Part shown: piece after piece, positions 27,851 through 37,085 of the stretch
Position numbering within the stretch: the stretch's first letter is position 1
Layout of the letters: the number at the start of each line of letters is the position of its first letter
Assembly: GCA_934154805.1 (NCBI GenBank)
Contig: CAKPGM010000001.1
Coordinates: 1 to 64,000, forward strand
Reading direction: 5' to 3'
Origin: an uncultured Clostridia bacterium
GTDB lineage: Bacteria > Bacillota > Clostridia > TANB77 > CAG-508
DNA: 64,000 nucleotides
Notes under the pieces: model-generated
The model's input: only the letters and a program-made list of their open reading frames with translations
The model's database searches: none
What the model was told of the DNA's origin: nothing
Program-made: the position numbers and the translations under genes

Positions 27851-29365
27851 TTATTTTGTATAGTATCCGGCATTTATGTCTTCAGCTAAATGCCAAACTC
27901 CTATAAAATCTATTATTGGATTGTTTTCTAATGTGTATTTTGGTTCAACTACTGTTTCGCCTTTTGAGTTTATTGCACCCCATTTTCCATCTTTTTTCAC
28001 TGCAACATATCCTGAATCATTTTGTTCTGTTGCATCATCATATATATAATTAATAACAACTACATTGTTTTTGTCAACATATCCATATTTTCCATCTTTT
28101 TTAGATAAGAACAATGTATTTCCTTTTAGAATTTCTGTATTCTTTTTCTCTTCGAATTGGAAGTTATAGTATTTGTATTCTGAATTCACTCTAACCTTCA
28201 TGTACCCTTTAGATGTATTCATTTCTGATACAATTCCAGATAATTTTAGATTAAAGTTTCTATCAAATAAATCTGTTTCCACTTTATCAGAAGATCCTTC
28301 TATTATATCTGCAGTTTTAATATGTGTTAGGTTTTTGTAAGTAAAATCTATTTTTACTATATTCTTTGTGTCTATTACTCCAAATCCAGTATCTTTTTCT
28401 GCTATATAATAGCTTTGAAATACACTTTTTAGGCTCTTATATTCAGTTGGTATTATTTCTGCACCTTTTGCATCTACAACTCCATAGTTATCATCTTTTT
28501 TTACTATAATATATCCATTGCTATCTATTGCTATTGCATCGTCATAATTTAATGAGGCTGTTTCTTTTCCTTCACTTACTATTTTCCATTCTCCATCTTT
28601 TTTTGCTACATATGTATTATTTGAATATATATTTTTTATATCATCATATTCTACTTTTAGTAATTCTTTTTTATTTGTTCCTATTACTCCTAGTTTTCCA
28701 TTTTCATCTTTTACTATATATCCATCTTCATATTTGTCTGTTAATGTTGTTATATTTGCATAACTGTTATCTATTATTTGTGCTCCAATTGTACTTACAA
28801 GTCCTTCTTTACCATCTTTTTTTGTTACTAAACTATTGTTAGCTCCTATTATAGGTTCTATGCTATCATATTGACAATCTAGTAGTACTTTTCCTGAAAA
28901 ATCGATTAGTCCATATTTTCCGTCTTTCTTTACTCTTAAGCATCCTTTTTCATACCATATACTGTTTTGTTTGTCATAGTTTTGTATCGCTTCTACTTGC
29001 TCATATTCACTAAATAGTTGCTCATTTTTTGCATTTACTACTTTTGTTTTATATGTGTTATTTGTATAGTCGACATCATAAGTTACTACAAATATATCTT
29101 TTTCTTTGTCTGGTATTATCAACATTTCTTCATAACTTGGAGTAATAATTGTATCTCCTGATGAATTGATAACACCCCATTTATCGTTTTCTAGCACAGG
29201 ATAATATGCTAGTGCTACCTTCTTTTCTTGTCTTGTATTGTCTGGTTTCATTAATCTAGCTATTATAATTATAAACATAATAATTACTAATAATGCTATT
29301 ATTGTTGCTATTACTTTTTTTATATTTAGCTTATGTTCTGGATTATATCTTTTCCCTTTTCCCAT
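27851..29365 (-). CDS. WG-repeat protein with N-terminal membrane anchor
   Basis: About 504 residues. After one membrane span (about 19-37) come many degenerate units of the WG/beta-propeller-like type, such as KWGVINSSGDTIITPSYEE, KYGLIDFSGKVLLDCQYDS and KWGAINSKGETVVEPKY. Known WG-repeat proteins are surface or periplasmic with poorly defined roles. I start at the ATG at 29363-29365 because GGAGAGG lies just upstream. Confidence 0.88.
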   Translation of the reverse strand: MGKGKRYNPEHKLNIKKVIATIIALLVIIMFIIIIARLMKPDNTRQEKKVALAYYPVLENDKWGVINSSGDTIITPSYEEMLIIPDKEKDIFVVTYDVDYTNNTYKTKVVNAKNEQLFSEYEQVEAIQNYDKQNSIWYEKGCLRVKKDGKYGLIDFSGKVLLDCQYDSIEPIIGANNSLVTKKDGKEGLVSTIGAQIIDNSYANITTLTDKYEDGYIVKDENGKLGVIGTNKKELLKVEYDDIKNIYSNNTYVAKKDGEWKIVSEGKETASLNYDDAIAIDSNGYIIVKKDDNYGVVDAKGAEIIPTEYKSLKSVFQSYYIAEKDTGFGVIDTKNIVKIDFTYKNLTHIKTADIIEGSSDKVETDLFDRNFNLKLSGIVSEMNTSKGYMKVRVNSEYKYYNFQFEEKKNTEILKGNTLFLSKKDGKYGYVDKNNVVVINYIYDDATEQNDSGYVAVKKDGKWGAINSKGETVVEPKYTLENNPIIDFIGVWHLAEDINAGYYTK

Positions 29366-29446
29366 AAAAACCTCTCCATTTTGTTTATAGTTCTTCACGC
29401 TTATAATATATCACAAAGCAATATAAAAATACAATATATAAACACA

Positions 29447-29494
29447 AAAAATGTAAAACATTTTAAGCTTCTGCCTATCTTGTTTTACATTTTT
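29447..29494 (-). terminator. spoIIE terminator
   Basis: Perfect 14-bp stem AAAAATGTAAAACA (29447-29460) with TGTTTTACATTTTT (29481-29494) around a 20-nt loop, 3' of the spoIIE stop. Confidence 0.65.
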
Positions 29495-29503
29495 ATTTGT
29501 AAT

Positions 29504-32011
29504 CTATTTTTTTCTTTCCGACACTTTATACGCTAGTACTGTCATATCATCTTTTTCTTTGCCAAAATCATTGTCAATGGCTTCTCTAAGAATCAGATCT
29601 GCGATTCTTTGTGCATCTTCAGAGTCAATCTCTTCAAGTGCTTCTTGAACCCAAAGTTCTTTGTTTATATATTCTTTGTTTGAATTTATTATTCCGTCAC
29701 TGCACATTACTACTATATCACCATCTTGCAAGTCATATTCATATTCGACTAAATCTATGTTATTTAGTATTCCTGTTGGTAATGTAACTGATTTTAGTAT
29801 TTCGACATTTTCGCCTCTCTTTATAAATGTTGGACAAGCTCCATTTTTTATAAATTTCATATCTCCTTTGAATAAATCAAGAATGCTTACATCTAATGTT
29901 GCATACATATCATCATCAGTATTTGCAGATATTGTTGTGTTAATCAGTTTTAGTGCAGTATCATTATTAAACCCTGACTTTAATAATCTTTCTAGCATTT
30001 TTATTGCTATTTTACTGCTCTTCCTTGCATCAGGTCCAGACCCCATTCCATCACTTAAAGCAAGTAAATATTTTCCATCTTCCAATTTTGTTTGTACTGT
30101 TGTATCTCCAGATATTATAGAACCATCTTTCTTTGATTTTGCAAGCCCCACTTGAAGGCTATACAAATCTTCTGATACGAATGTAAATACACAAGTATCG
30201 TCATTTTCTCTTAATGCACATTTTTGTTTTTGAATTATCATCTTGTCTTTTAAAACTTTTTCCAAAACTTTTGCAATTTTTTTGACACCACAAGCACTTC
30301 CATCCACAGAATTGCACACATTTGTGTATAAGTTTACTAAAAATCTTCCACTTTCTTCTCTTTTAATTGTAATATCTCTTAATGTTATTTCTTTTTCTTC
30401 TAATAATATTTTGATTTGGTCTTTTTGTATTTTGTATGGATCTTCTTCCTCTTTTGAAATTTGATTTGCTAAATTTGATAGCGCTTCTGACACTCCATTT
30501 AATTGATTTGACATTGTCTTTTTATTTTCATCCAGCCTTTTCTTCCATACGAAGTTTATCTTACTAATTCTATATGATGAGTTTATTGTCCTTACCATCT
30601 CATCAATGTCACTTTGTGCAATGTAATCTTCCTCTTTAGCTTCTTGACTGAATCCCATTATATAATTATTATGGCTAGCAAATATTTCTACTATATCTTT
30701 TCTAGTTATTACTTCTTTTGCTGTTAATTTATCAAAGATTTCATCTAATATATTTTCGGTATTATTATATAAATCTGCATATAATAGATTATCTTCTTTT
30801 CCCTCTAAATTGTTTAATAATTCATCTTCAAATATCTCCTGATTTTCTTTTTCTTGTTTTTCAAGTTCTTCGTCAGTCACTATTGTCGCAGCTGCATTTT
30901 CATAGTCTTGAGCCATTTGTGAAATTGTATTTGACATATTTGTCAATTTGCTTATTGTTTCCTTGTTTTCTTCAAGAGTTCTTGTCGTTGTTTCTGGCAA
31001 TAGTTTTTCATCACTTAAAATATCACTTACTTGTAATTTATATGTTTTTGGAATTGCAAGTAATCCTAAGGTTGCAATTAATATTTCTTGGAACTTAATT
31101 ACTTCTATTGTATTTCCATTTGCAACATATGATAAAACTATATTGCCTATTATAAATCCTATTGCTACTCCTATTTTTCCTAATTTATTTAATAGTCCTG
31201 CTAGTAATCCTGATATTGCATACGTTGCAAGCATAACTGGATCTGCTGAATTTAGTATTCCTAAAATGGTACCAACTGTTATACCTGTTGTAGCTCCAAC
31301 CAACATTCCATTTTTCCAGCCCATTATTAAGACCGTTAGTATACACAAAATGTTTCTTACAGAGAAGCCAAATATGCTAAGTTCTCCTAACGCATTTGCT
31401 GCTATTGTAAGCATTATGCTTAATCCCATTACTTCTTCTATTGAAAATACTCTTTTTTTCTTATAATCTTTTATTAAAATTATCGAGTTTACAAACATCT
31501 TATATGAAGCAAATGTTATTATCGAAAACATTATATTATATAAAAAGTCATATAATAAAAATCCATTGAATATCATTTTTACAGTTTGAACTGCAAATAC
31601 AGAAATTGCAATTGGTTCACCTACTCTTATTTGTTCATTTCTTTCGTCTTCTTCCATTGGTCTTTTTATTAGTACAAGTGCTATGAATATCAGCAACGTT
31701 AATAAATAGAATAATAATCCATTTCCGCCAAACTTAATAGTTGTTCCTATAGCAGTAATTAAGCACACTAAAGCAGCAGGTATTTTTGTTGCCATACTTG
31801 CTCCTACTATTGCAAATCCAAATGGCGTTATACCCGTAAAGATACTGCTATTATTTCCCCCTATAATTGATAGCATAAATGATAATACATATATTATGCT
31901 ATTCTGAATGTTAAAATTATTTTTTAATACCGACTTTACATCATCTTGATTATTTAGTTCAACATCCTCACCAAAAAATTTTTTTGTCTTTTCTGATATA
32001 TTTTGAAACAT
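29504..32011 (-). CDS. spoIIE: Stage II sporulation protein E (PP2C phosphatase)
   Basis: About 835 residues: an N-terminal block of around ten membrane spans, a central helical region (about 330-560) and a C-terminal PP2C domain with LALSDGMGSGPDARKSSKIA, IKNGACPTF and VVMCSDGI. SpoIIE dephosphorylates SpoIIAA to activate sigma-F in the forespore and takes part in polar septation. I chose the ATG at 32009-32011 behind AGAGGTGG. A possible Spo0A-like site, TTTGTCGTTT at 32078-32087, and a TACAAT -10 (minus strand, 32053-32058) lie upstream; both are weak calls. Confidence 0.96.
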   Translation of the reverse strand: MFQNISEKTKKFFGEDVELNNQDDVKSVLKNNFNIQNSIIYVLSFMLSIIGGNNSSIFTGITPFGFAIVGASMATKIPAALVCLITAIGTTIKFGGNGLLFYLLTLLIFIALVLIKRPMEEDERNEQIRVGEPIAISVFAVQTVKMIFNGFLLYDFLYNIMFSIITFASYKMFVNSIILIKDYKKKRVFSIEEVMGLSIMLTIAANALGELSIFGFSVRNILCILTVLIMGWKNGMLVGATTGITVGTILGILNSADPVMLATYAISGLLAGLLNKLGKIGVAIGFIIGNIVLSYVANGNTIEVIKFQEILIATLGLLAIPKTYKLQVSDILSDEKLLPETTTRTLEENKETISKLTNMSNTISQMAQDYENAAATIVTDEELEKQEKENQEIFEDELLNNLEGKEDNLLYADLYNNTENILDEIFDKLTAKEVITRKDIVEIFASHNNYIMGFSQEAKEEDYIAQSDIDEMVRTINSSYRISKINFVWKKRLDENKKTMSNQLNGVSEALSNLANQISKEEEDPYKIQKDQIKILLEEKEITLRDITIKREESGRFLVNLYTNVCNSVDGSACGVKKIAKVLEKVLKDKMIIQKQKCALRENDDTCVFTFVSEDLYSLQVGLAKSKKDGSIISGDTTVQTKLEDGKYLLALSDGMGSGPDARKSSKIAIKMLERLLKSGFNNDTALKLINTTISANTDDDMYATLDVSILDLFKGDMKFIKNGACPTFIKRGENVEILKSVTLPTGILNNIDLVEYEYDLQDGDIVVMCSDGIINSNKEYINKELWVQEALEEIDSEDAQRIADLILREAIDNDFGKEKDDMTVLAYKVSERKK

Positions 32012-32228
32012 CCTTACCACCTCTTACTTTTTTAACTTTCGTTTATGGCTATATTGTAGTACAAGCTATGCGATTTATTTGTCGTTTTACGGACGAAAAT
32101 CAAAAAAGTTTTTTACATATTGTGATATATTTTTATTATATTTTTTATTTTTTTATTTATATCTATTTTTTGTTAGGTATATTTTATCTTATTTTGTCCT
32201 AAAAAACAATACTTTGAAAGCAAATAAA

Positions 32229-32253
32229 AATAGAACTATTAAATAGTCCTATT
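32229..32253 (-). terminator. mgtE terminator
   Basis: 11-bp stem, AATAGAACTAT (32229-32239) with ATAGTCCTATT (32243-32253), one mismatch on this strand that becomes G-U in the minus transcript, then UUUUAUUUG. Confidence 0.65.
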
Positions 32254-32258
32254 ACTTT

Positions 32259-33578
32259 TTATATTAAATGTGGTAGGAATAGTTTTGCTAATCCTAGGAA
32301 CACTAAAAATCCTAATGTATCAGTAGTTGCTGTTAGGAATATTGATGATGATAATGCTGGATCCATTTTTATTTTATCTAGTATTAATGGAATCAATAAT
32401 CCAAATATTCCGGCTATTATTAAATTTCCTATTATTGCCAAACAAATAATTATTCCTAAATATAGATTATGGTATATTAATCCAACTACACAACCTGTTA
32501 TAGCTCCCACTATCAAGCCTTCTATAAAGCCTAATGCTATTTGTTTTAATATCATTCCTTTTGCATCTTTTAGCTTTATTTTTCCCATTGCAATATTTCT
32601 AATTATTATAGATATTGTCTGTGTACCTGCATTTCCACCCATTCCTGTTACTATTGACATTACTGCAGAAAGTGCAACTACTTGTGCAATTGTTGACTCA
32701 AAAGCTCTTACCGTCATTGATGCTATAAATGCTGTTACTAGATTTATTAATAACCAAGGTGTTCTTAATTTTACAGATTCTGCTAATGTACTGTCTAGTG
32801 TTTCTTCTTTAGCAACACCACCCATTTTTAAGACATCCTCTGTCTGCTCTTCTACGATAACGTCTACGATATCATCTATTGTTATTATTCCTAATATTGC
32901 ATTCCTTTTATTTACTACTGGTATCGCTGTTAAGTCATATTTTGAAACTAATAGTGCAACTTCTTCCTGGTCAGTTTCTGGTTCTACGCTTATGAAGTGA
33001 GTATTTGTTATTTCTTCTAATTCTTGATCTTCTGGAGCTACTAATATATCTCTTAAAGAAGCTGTTCCAATTAGCTCTCTTTTTTTATTTGTAACAAAAA
33101 TCGTTTCTATTAACTCGGTTTTAGGTGCTATTTGTTTTATTTTTCTTATTGCATCTGCAATTTTAAAGTCACTAAACAAAGCAATATATTCTGTTGTCAT
33201 AATTCCACCAGCGCAGTCATCCCTGTAGCCTAGTAGTTGTTTTATTATTTTTTTGTCTCCCTCTTTCATAAGGTTTATTAGTTCTTTAGACCTTAGAGGC
33301 TTAAGTTCACCTAATATATCTACTATATCGTCCTTTGACATATAGCTAAATATGTTTAGAATCTTTTTGTTGTCTAAAAAGTCAATCATACTTAACTGAG
33401 TTTTTACTTCTGATTCTTCCAATATAGCTGCCAACTTTTCTGGATCTAAATCCTTACATAATTTTTCAATCTCTTCGTCTTCACAGTCTGAAAGTTGTGT
33501 TGCTATATCAACTGATGTTACATCATCTATTGGCCCCTGTATTTGTTCGTTTAAATCAACATTCTCTTCATTTTCCAT
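32259..33578 (-). CDS. mgtE: Magnesium transporter MgtE
   Basis: 439 residues in the canonical order: an MgtE-N domain (about 35-135), two CBS domains (about 140-260) that sense Mg2+, then five membrane spans with GGNAGTQT on the pore helix. The CAGGIMTTEY and TAIPVVNKR motifs fit the family. It imports Mg2+ and closes at high internal Mg2+. A structured leader lies upstream. Confidence 0.96.
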   Translation of the reverse strand: MENEENVDLNEQIQGPIDDVTSVDIATQLSDCEDEEIEKLCKDLDPEKLAAILEESEVKTQLSMIDFLDNKKILNIFSYMSKDDIVDILGELKPLRSKELINLMKEGDKKIIKQLLGYRDDCAGGIMTTEYIALFSDFKIADAIRKIKQIAPKTELIETIFVTNKKRELIGTASLRDILVAPEDQELEEITNTHFISVEPETDQEEVALLVSKYDLTAIPVVNKRNAILGIITIDDIVDVIVEEQTEDVLKMGGVAKEETLDSTLAESVKLRTPWLLINLVTAFIASMTVRAFESTIAQVVALSAVMSIVTGMGGNAGTQTISIIIRNIAMGKIKLKDAKGMILKQIALGFIEGLIVGAITGCVVGLIYHNLYLGIIICLAIIGNLIIAGIFGLLIPLILDKIKMDPALSSSIFLTATTDTLGFLVFLGLAKLFLPHLI

Positions 33579-33648
33579 TGTTATCTCCTTTTATTTAAAT
33601 TTAAGAAGACAATGTAAAAAGTTCTATTATGTTATAGGCAAAACAAAA

Positions 33649-33723
33649 ATGAGTGTTTCACCGATAGCTAATATTACTTTTTTTATTTGTCTTTTTCAGC
33701 CCGTAACTCGGATCGTCACTCAT
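33649..33723 (-). promoter_or_regulatory. Structured mgtE leader with candidate leader peptide
   Basis: The transcribed leader contains ATGAGTG (complement of 33717-33723) paired perfectly with CACTCAT (complement of 33649-33655), followed by UUUUGUUUU, so the long-range stem resembles a terminator. Inside are CCG/CGG and CGAU/AUCG pairings. The same ATG, preceded by AAAGGGGTGA, opens a 21-codon ORF (MSDDPSYGLKKTNKK...) ending at 33658. It does not match the M-box as I remember it, so it may be another Mg2+-responsive element or a leader-peptide attenuator. Confidence 0.5.
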
Positions 33724-33755
33724 TTTATCACCCCTTTATTTTTTACTACCTTTCT

Positions 33756-33783
33756 ATTTTATCATATTTTCGATTTTTTTCAA
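33756..33783 (-). promoter_or_regulatory. mgtE promoter
   Basis: -35 TTGAAA (33778-33783), 16-bp spacer, -10 TAAAAT (33756-33761) with an extended TGA. It places the leader start near 33749, giving about 170 nt of 5' UTR. Confidence 0.7.
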
Positions 33784-33808
33784 CCCTTTTTCCACATTTT
33801 ATGTTATC

Positions 33809-34819
33809 CTATTTTATAACTTTTTCTGCAAAGCTATTATTTACTATTTTATCATATGGAGCTTTTTGTTTTAATTCACCTGCTTCTGTCATTATTAATT
33901 GTAATTTATCAAAAGCTTCTTCTTTAAGTACTGGTGTAGAATTCCAAGCATCTATATCTTTATAAGCTTGAACTGATTTTTCTATTGACTCTACTGATGT
34001 ACTTGGGAAATAACTTTGTATTTTTTCTGCAACTTCTCTTGCAGAATGAGCTTTTACCCATACTTGCCCTTTATATATTGCTCTTGTTATGCTTTCAATT
34101 GTGCCTGGATTATTTTCTATATAGCTCTTCTTAGCACAGTATGCTGTATATGGAACTTCTCCAGAGGCTTCTCCAACAGATGCTACTATATATCCTTTTC
34201 CTGCATCTTGTGTCATTGAAGCTGTTGGCTCAAATAATGTTACATATTCAGCTGTTCCTCCTGTAAATGCTCCTGCCATTAAGTCAAATTTTATACTATC
34301 ATCTAATATTAAATCTGTTTGTGGATTTATTCCGTTTTGCTTTAAAACATATTCTAATGTCATATATGGAACTCCACCTTTTCTACCTGGGATTACAGTT
34401 TTTCCTTTTAAATCTTCCCAAGAGAAATTATCAGTCGGGTTTTTACTTACTAAAAACGAACCATCCCTTTTTGTTAATTGTGCAAAGACTTCTACATAAT
34501 CTGCCTTTCCTTCGTTATAAACATATATTGAAGCTTCTGGTCCGCAAAGTCCTATATCACTTTGCCCTGCAAGTATTGCTGTCATAACATTGTCTGCTCC
34601 TTGACCAGTTGTTATTTCAATGTTTATTCCTTCTTCCTCAAAAAAGCCATTTGCTATTGCAGCATATTGAGGTGCATAGAATACTGATCTTGTAACCTCG
34701 TTTAGTTTAATTGTTTTTAGCTCGTTGCTAATTTCTCCTTTTCGTGTAGACACAAATCCCAGAATGACAATTGCTGAAACTATTAATATACAGACAATTG
34801 TTATTATAACTTTTTTCAT
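33809..34819 (-). CDS. ABC transporter substrate-binding protein (NMT1/SsuA-like)
   Basis: 336 residues with an N-terminal membrane or signal segment. KLNEVTRSVFYAPQYAAIAN followed by GFFEEEGINIEI is the NMT1/TauA/SsuA start, and GGVPYMTLEYVL fits the hinge region. There is no lipobox Cys in the signal region, so it is probably held by an uncleaved N-terminal anchor. Substrates of this family include sulfonates, nitrate and thiamine precursors; none can be assigned here. Last gene of the importer operon. Confidence 0.9.
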   Translation of the reverse strand: MKKVIITIVCILIVSAIVILGFVSTRKGEISNELKTIKLNEVTRSVFYAPQYAAIANGFFEEEGINIEITTGQGADNVMTAILAGQSDIGLCGPEASIYVYNEGKADYVEVFAQLTKRDGSFLVSKNPTDNFSWEDLKGKTVIPGRKGGVPYMTLEYVLKQNGINPQTDLILDDSIKFDLMAGAFTGGTAEYVTLFEPTASMTQDAGKGYIVASVGEASGEVPYTAYCAKKSYIENNPGTIESITRAIYKGQVWVKAHSAREVAEKIQSYFPSTSVESIEKSVQAYKDIDAWNSTPVLKEEAFDKLQLIMTEAGELKQKAPYDKIVNNSFAEKVIK

Positions 34820-34838
34820 CTTAATCCTCCTATTTTTA

Positions 34839-34889
34839 TCGCTTAGAACCGCCCAGAAGGATGCCCTTTGAGGGCGATTTTTTAAGCGA
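34839..34889 (-). promoter_or_regulatory. Intercistronic hairpin between permease and binding-protein genes
   Basis: Outer stem TCGCTTA (34839-34845) with TAAGCGA (34883-34889); inner CGCCC (34850-34854) with GGGCG (34872-34876). There is no U run at its end, so an mRNA-processing or stability hairpin that favours the binding-protein transcript is more likely than a terminator. Confidence 0.6.
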
Positions 34890-34893
34890 GTTT

Positions 34894-35706
34894 TTATTTT
34901 ACTATTTTTTTCTCTAAAATCACTATGCTTTCGTACATTATAGATGCCACTATCGCTAGTATAATAACACTTGTCATTACCAAGTCTAATTTAAAGACTT
35001 GACCTCCATATACTATTAAATATCCAAGTCCTCCTTTTGACACTAAAAACTCTCCTGATATAACTCCAACTAAAGATAAGCCAATATTTACTTTTAATGT
35101 ATTGAACAATGTTGGAATGTTTGCTGGAATTACTATTTTGGTAAGTATTTGGAATTTGTTTGCATTAAATGTTTCTGCCATTTTTATCTTTTCTTTATCA
35201 GTTAGCAACAATCCATTTAGTATATCCAATATGGTTACTATTAAAGATATCGCCAGTGCCATTACTATTATAGACTGCATTCCTGCACCTACCCATATTA
35301 TTATTACAGGTCCTAATGCTATCTTTGGAAGTGCATTTAGTACTACTAAAAAAGGCTCTGATACTTTTGATATAAACGGAGACCACCATAAAATTATCGC
35401 AATTAATGCTCCCATTACTGTTCCTAACAAAAATCCAACTATTGTTTCTATACATGTAATTTGTAAATGTTCTAATAAATTGTTAGAAGATAAATCTAAG
35501 AAAGTTCTTAGTATTCTTGAAGGTTGACTTGTTATGAAACTATCTATTTTTCCAGTATTTGCAAGTATTTCCCACAAAGCTGTAAAAATAACCAGTATAG
35601 CAATTTGCACAGCAAATATTTTTATTTTATTTGCTTTTATTTTTCGTAAATATTTTTTTCTGTCTATAGAAATTGCTGCCTTATTTTTTTCTTTTTGCTT
35701 CTTCAT
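34894..35706 (-). CDS. ABC transporter permease (SsuC/TauC-like)
   Basis: About 270 residues: a very basic N-terminus, then six membrane spans. The EAA loop reads EKIKMAETFNANKFQILTKI with VIPANIPTLF. It overlaps the ATPase gene by about 26 bp. I prefer the ATG at 35704-35706; a TTG three codons earlier lies too close to AAGGAG. Confidence 0.92.
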   Translation of the reverse strand: MKKQKEKNKAAISIDRKKYLRKIKANKIKIFAVQIAILVIFTALWEILANTGKIDSFITSQPSRILRTFLDLSSNNLLEHLQITCIETIVGFLLGTVMGALIAIILWWSPFISKVSEPFLVVLNALPKIALGPVIIIWVGAGMQSIIVMALAISLIVTILDILNGLLLTDKEKIKMAETFNANKFQILTKIVIPANIPTLFNTLKVNIGLSLVGVISGEFLVSKGGLGYLIVYGGQVFKLDLVMTSVIILAIVASIMYESIVILEKKIVK

Positions 35707-36463
35707 CTTTTTCAAGCTCCTTCCACATCAAGTTGAAATATTTACTAAACTTTGGACTCTCTCTACAATTTAATGGTGTTCTGTTTTCCATATCAAAGTC
35801 AATTTTATGAATTTCTTTCACTGTTGCAGGTCTCTGAGTCAGAACAACCACTCTATCAGACATACTAATCGCTTCTGATATATCGTGTGTAACCATTATT
35901 GCTGTTATATTTTCATTTTTTAGTATTTTATAAATATCTTCTGTTACTATTAATCTAGTCTGATAATCAAGCGCAGAAAACGCCTCATCTAGTAATAAAA
36001 TATTTGGACGGATTGCAAGTGTTCTTATTAGTGCAACTCTTTGTCGCATTCCTCCAGACAATTGCGTTGGATATTTGTTTCTAAATTCATATAAATCATA
36101 TTTCTTTAGAAGTTCTATTACATAAGCCTTGTTTTCCTCTGTAAGAGCTTTTTTTATTTCTAGCCCCAAAAGCACATTTTTGTATATCGTTCTCCATTCT
36201 AATAGATTATCTCTTTGCAACATATATCCCATTTTTCCATCTATGTATATTTCCCCAGATGTTTTTTCTTCTAATCCTGCAATTATTGATAGTAACGTAG
36301 ACTTTCCACATCCACTTGGTCCTATAATGCTTATAAACTCTCCTTCTTTCACATCAAAATTTATATTTGTTAAAGCTTCAACTTCTCCATTTTTTGATTG
36401 ATATGTTTTATATACATTTTTTACCTCTAGTATTTTTTTGTCACCTGTATTAAAATTGCTCAC
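35681..36463 (-). CDS. ABC transporter ATP-binding protein (SsuB/TauB-like)
   Basis: 260 residues. Walker A GPSGCGKST, Q-loop MLQRDNL, signature LSGGMRQRVAL, Walker B ILLLDEAFSALD and H-loop THD are all intact. The start is GTG (complement of 36461-36463) behind GGAGGG. First gene of the importer operon, downstream of a 420-nt leader. Confidence 0.94.
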   Translation of the reverse strand: MSNFNTGDKKILEVKNVYKTYQSKNGEVEALTNINFDVKEGEFISIIGPSGCGKSTLLSIIAGLEEKTSGEIYIDGKMGYMLQRDNLLEWRTIYKNVLLGLEIKKALTEENKAYVIELLKKYDLYEFRNKYPTQLSGGMRQRVALIRTLAIRPNILLLDEAFSALDYQTRLIVTEDIYKILKNENITAIMVTHDISEAISMSDRVVVLTQRPATVKEIHKIDFDMENRTPLNCRESPKFSKYFNLMWKELEKDEEAKRKK

Positions 36464-36533
36464 ATTTATCCCTCCAATGTCAATTATCTTAATATATCTT
36501 ATGTAGACTGTTTTTATTTGTTCTTATTTTGTA

Positions 36534-36570
36534 CAAAAAAACCAAGAGGTAGCTTCTTGCTATCTCTTGG
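36534..36570 (-). terminator. Terminator inside the importer leader
   Basis: 12-bp stem CCAAGAGGTAGC (36542-36553) with GCTATCTCTTGG (36559-36570), one mismatch, followed on the minus strand by seven U. It lies after the operon promoter and before the first gene, so read-through must be controlled or partial. Confidence 0.85.
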
Positions 36571-36881
36571 ACCTCTATTAGTTCATTTTAAGCTAAATAA
36601 ACAATGGCTTAATATTTATTTATATTATGTATTTATCTATATGATTTATCTATAAAATCACCTCCTGTATATATTTTGGTAAAGTGTCTATATTACTTAT
36701 AAAGTGGGGTTAAAGCTTTTAAGTAATATTTCTCCATTTCATATGTTCATTATTATTTTTTCTTTGGATTTCTTCGAATTAAATCACTTTGATATCGAGA
36801 ATTCTCTCTATACTACAGAATGTAAAATTCTAGATTAAGATAAACTTGTACAAATTTTAAAAATAAATGTTTTATAAAACT
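36571..36881 (-). promoter_or_regulatory. Long leader RNA of the importer operon
   Basis: About 310 nt between the likely start (near 36881) and the terminator, with no gene. It holds a 9-bp hairpin, ATATTACTT (36690-36698) with AAGTAATAT (36721-36729), a palindrome GAGAATTCTC, and a strong AGGAGGTGA near 36660 that is not followed by a usable start codon. A leader ending in a terminator implies attenuation, by a riboswitch or a protein. I could not match it to TPP, SAM, guanidine-I or T-box consensus. Confidence 0.45.
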
Positions 36882-36887
36882 GTATAT

Positions 36888-36916
36888 ATAATATCATCAA
36901 ACGTGCTATTTATCAA
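36888..36916 (-). promoter_or_regulatory. Promoter of the importer operon
   Basis: -35 TTGATA (36911-36916), 17-bp spacer, -10 TATTAT (36888-36893) with an extended TGA. Confidence 0.7.
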
Positions 36917-37016
36917 GCTTTTTCGTATGTGCTTTTTCTACACTTTTTACCAATTTTACATTCAAAACACTATTCTTACTTAATTATTTTTCTCTTTCGA
37001 CCTTCTTTTTACCCAT

Positions 37017-37062
37017 TTGTCGAATAATCACCATTGAATTTTATTAGAAAATGCTGTATAAT
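37017..37062 (+). promoter_or_regulatory. Promoter of the phosphoesterase gene with 0A-box-like site
   Basis: -35 TTGAAT (37034-37039), 17-bp spacer, -10 TATAAT (37057-37062). TTGTCGAA at 37017-37024 equals the Spo0A box consensus and sits just upstream of the -35. Confidence 0.7.
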
Positions 37063-37085
37063 ATATTAGATTTAAGGAGGAAACT

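Noticed and set aside
33649..33723. M-box (ykoK) Mg2+ riboswitch
   Set aside because: The leader is short and lacks the conserved M-box segments that I know; only pairing and a U run are seen.
36571..36881. T-box or TPP riboswitch
   Set aside because: I could find neither the T-box AGGGTGGTACCGCG core nor the TPP CTGAGA and ACCTGATCTGG motifs.
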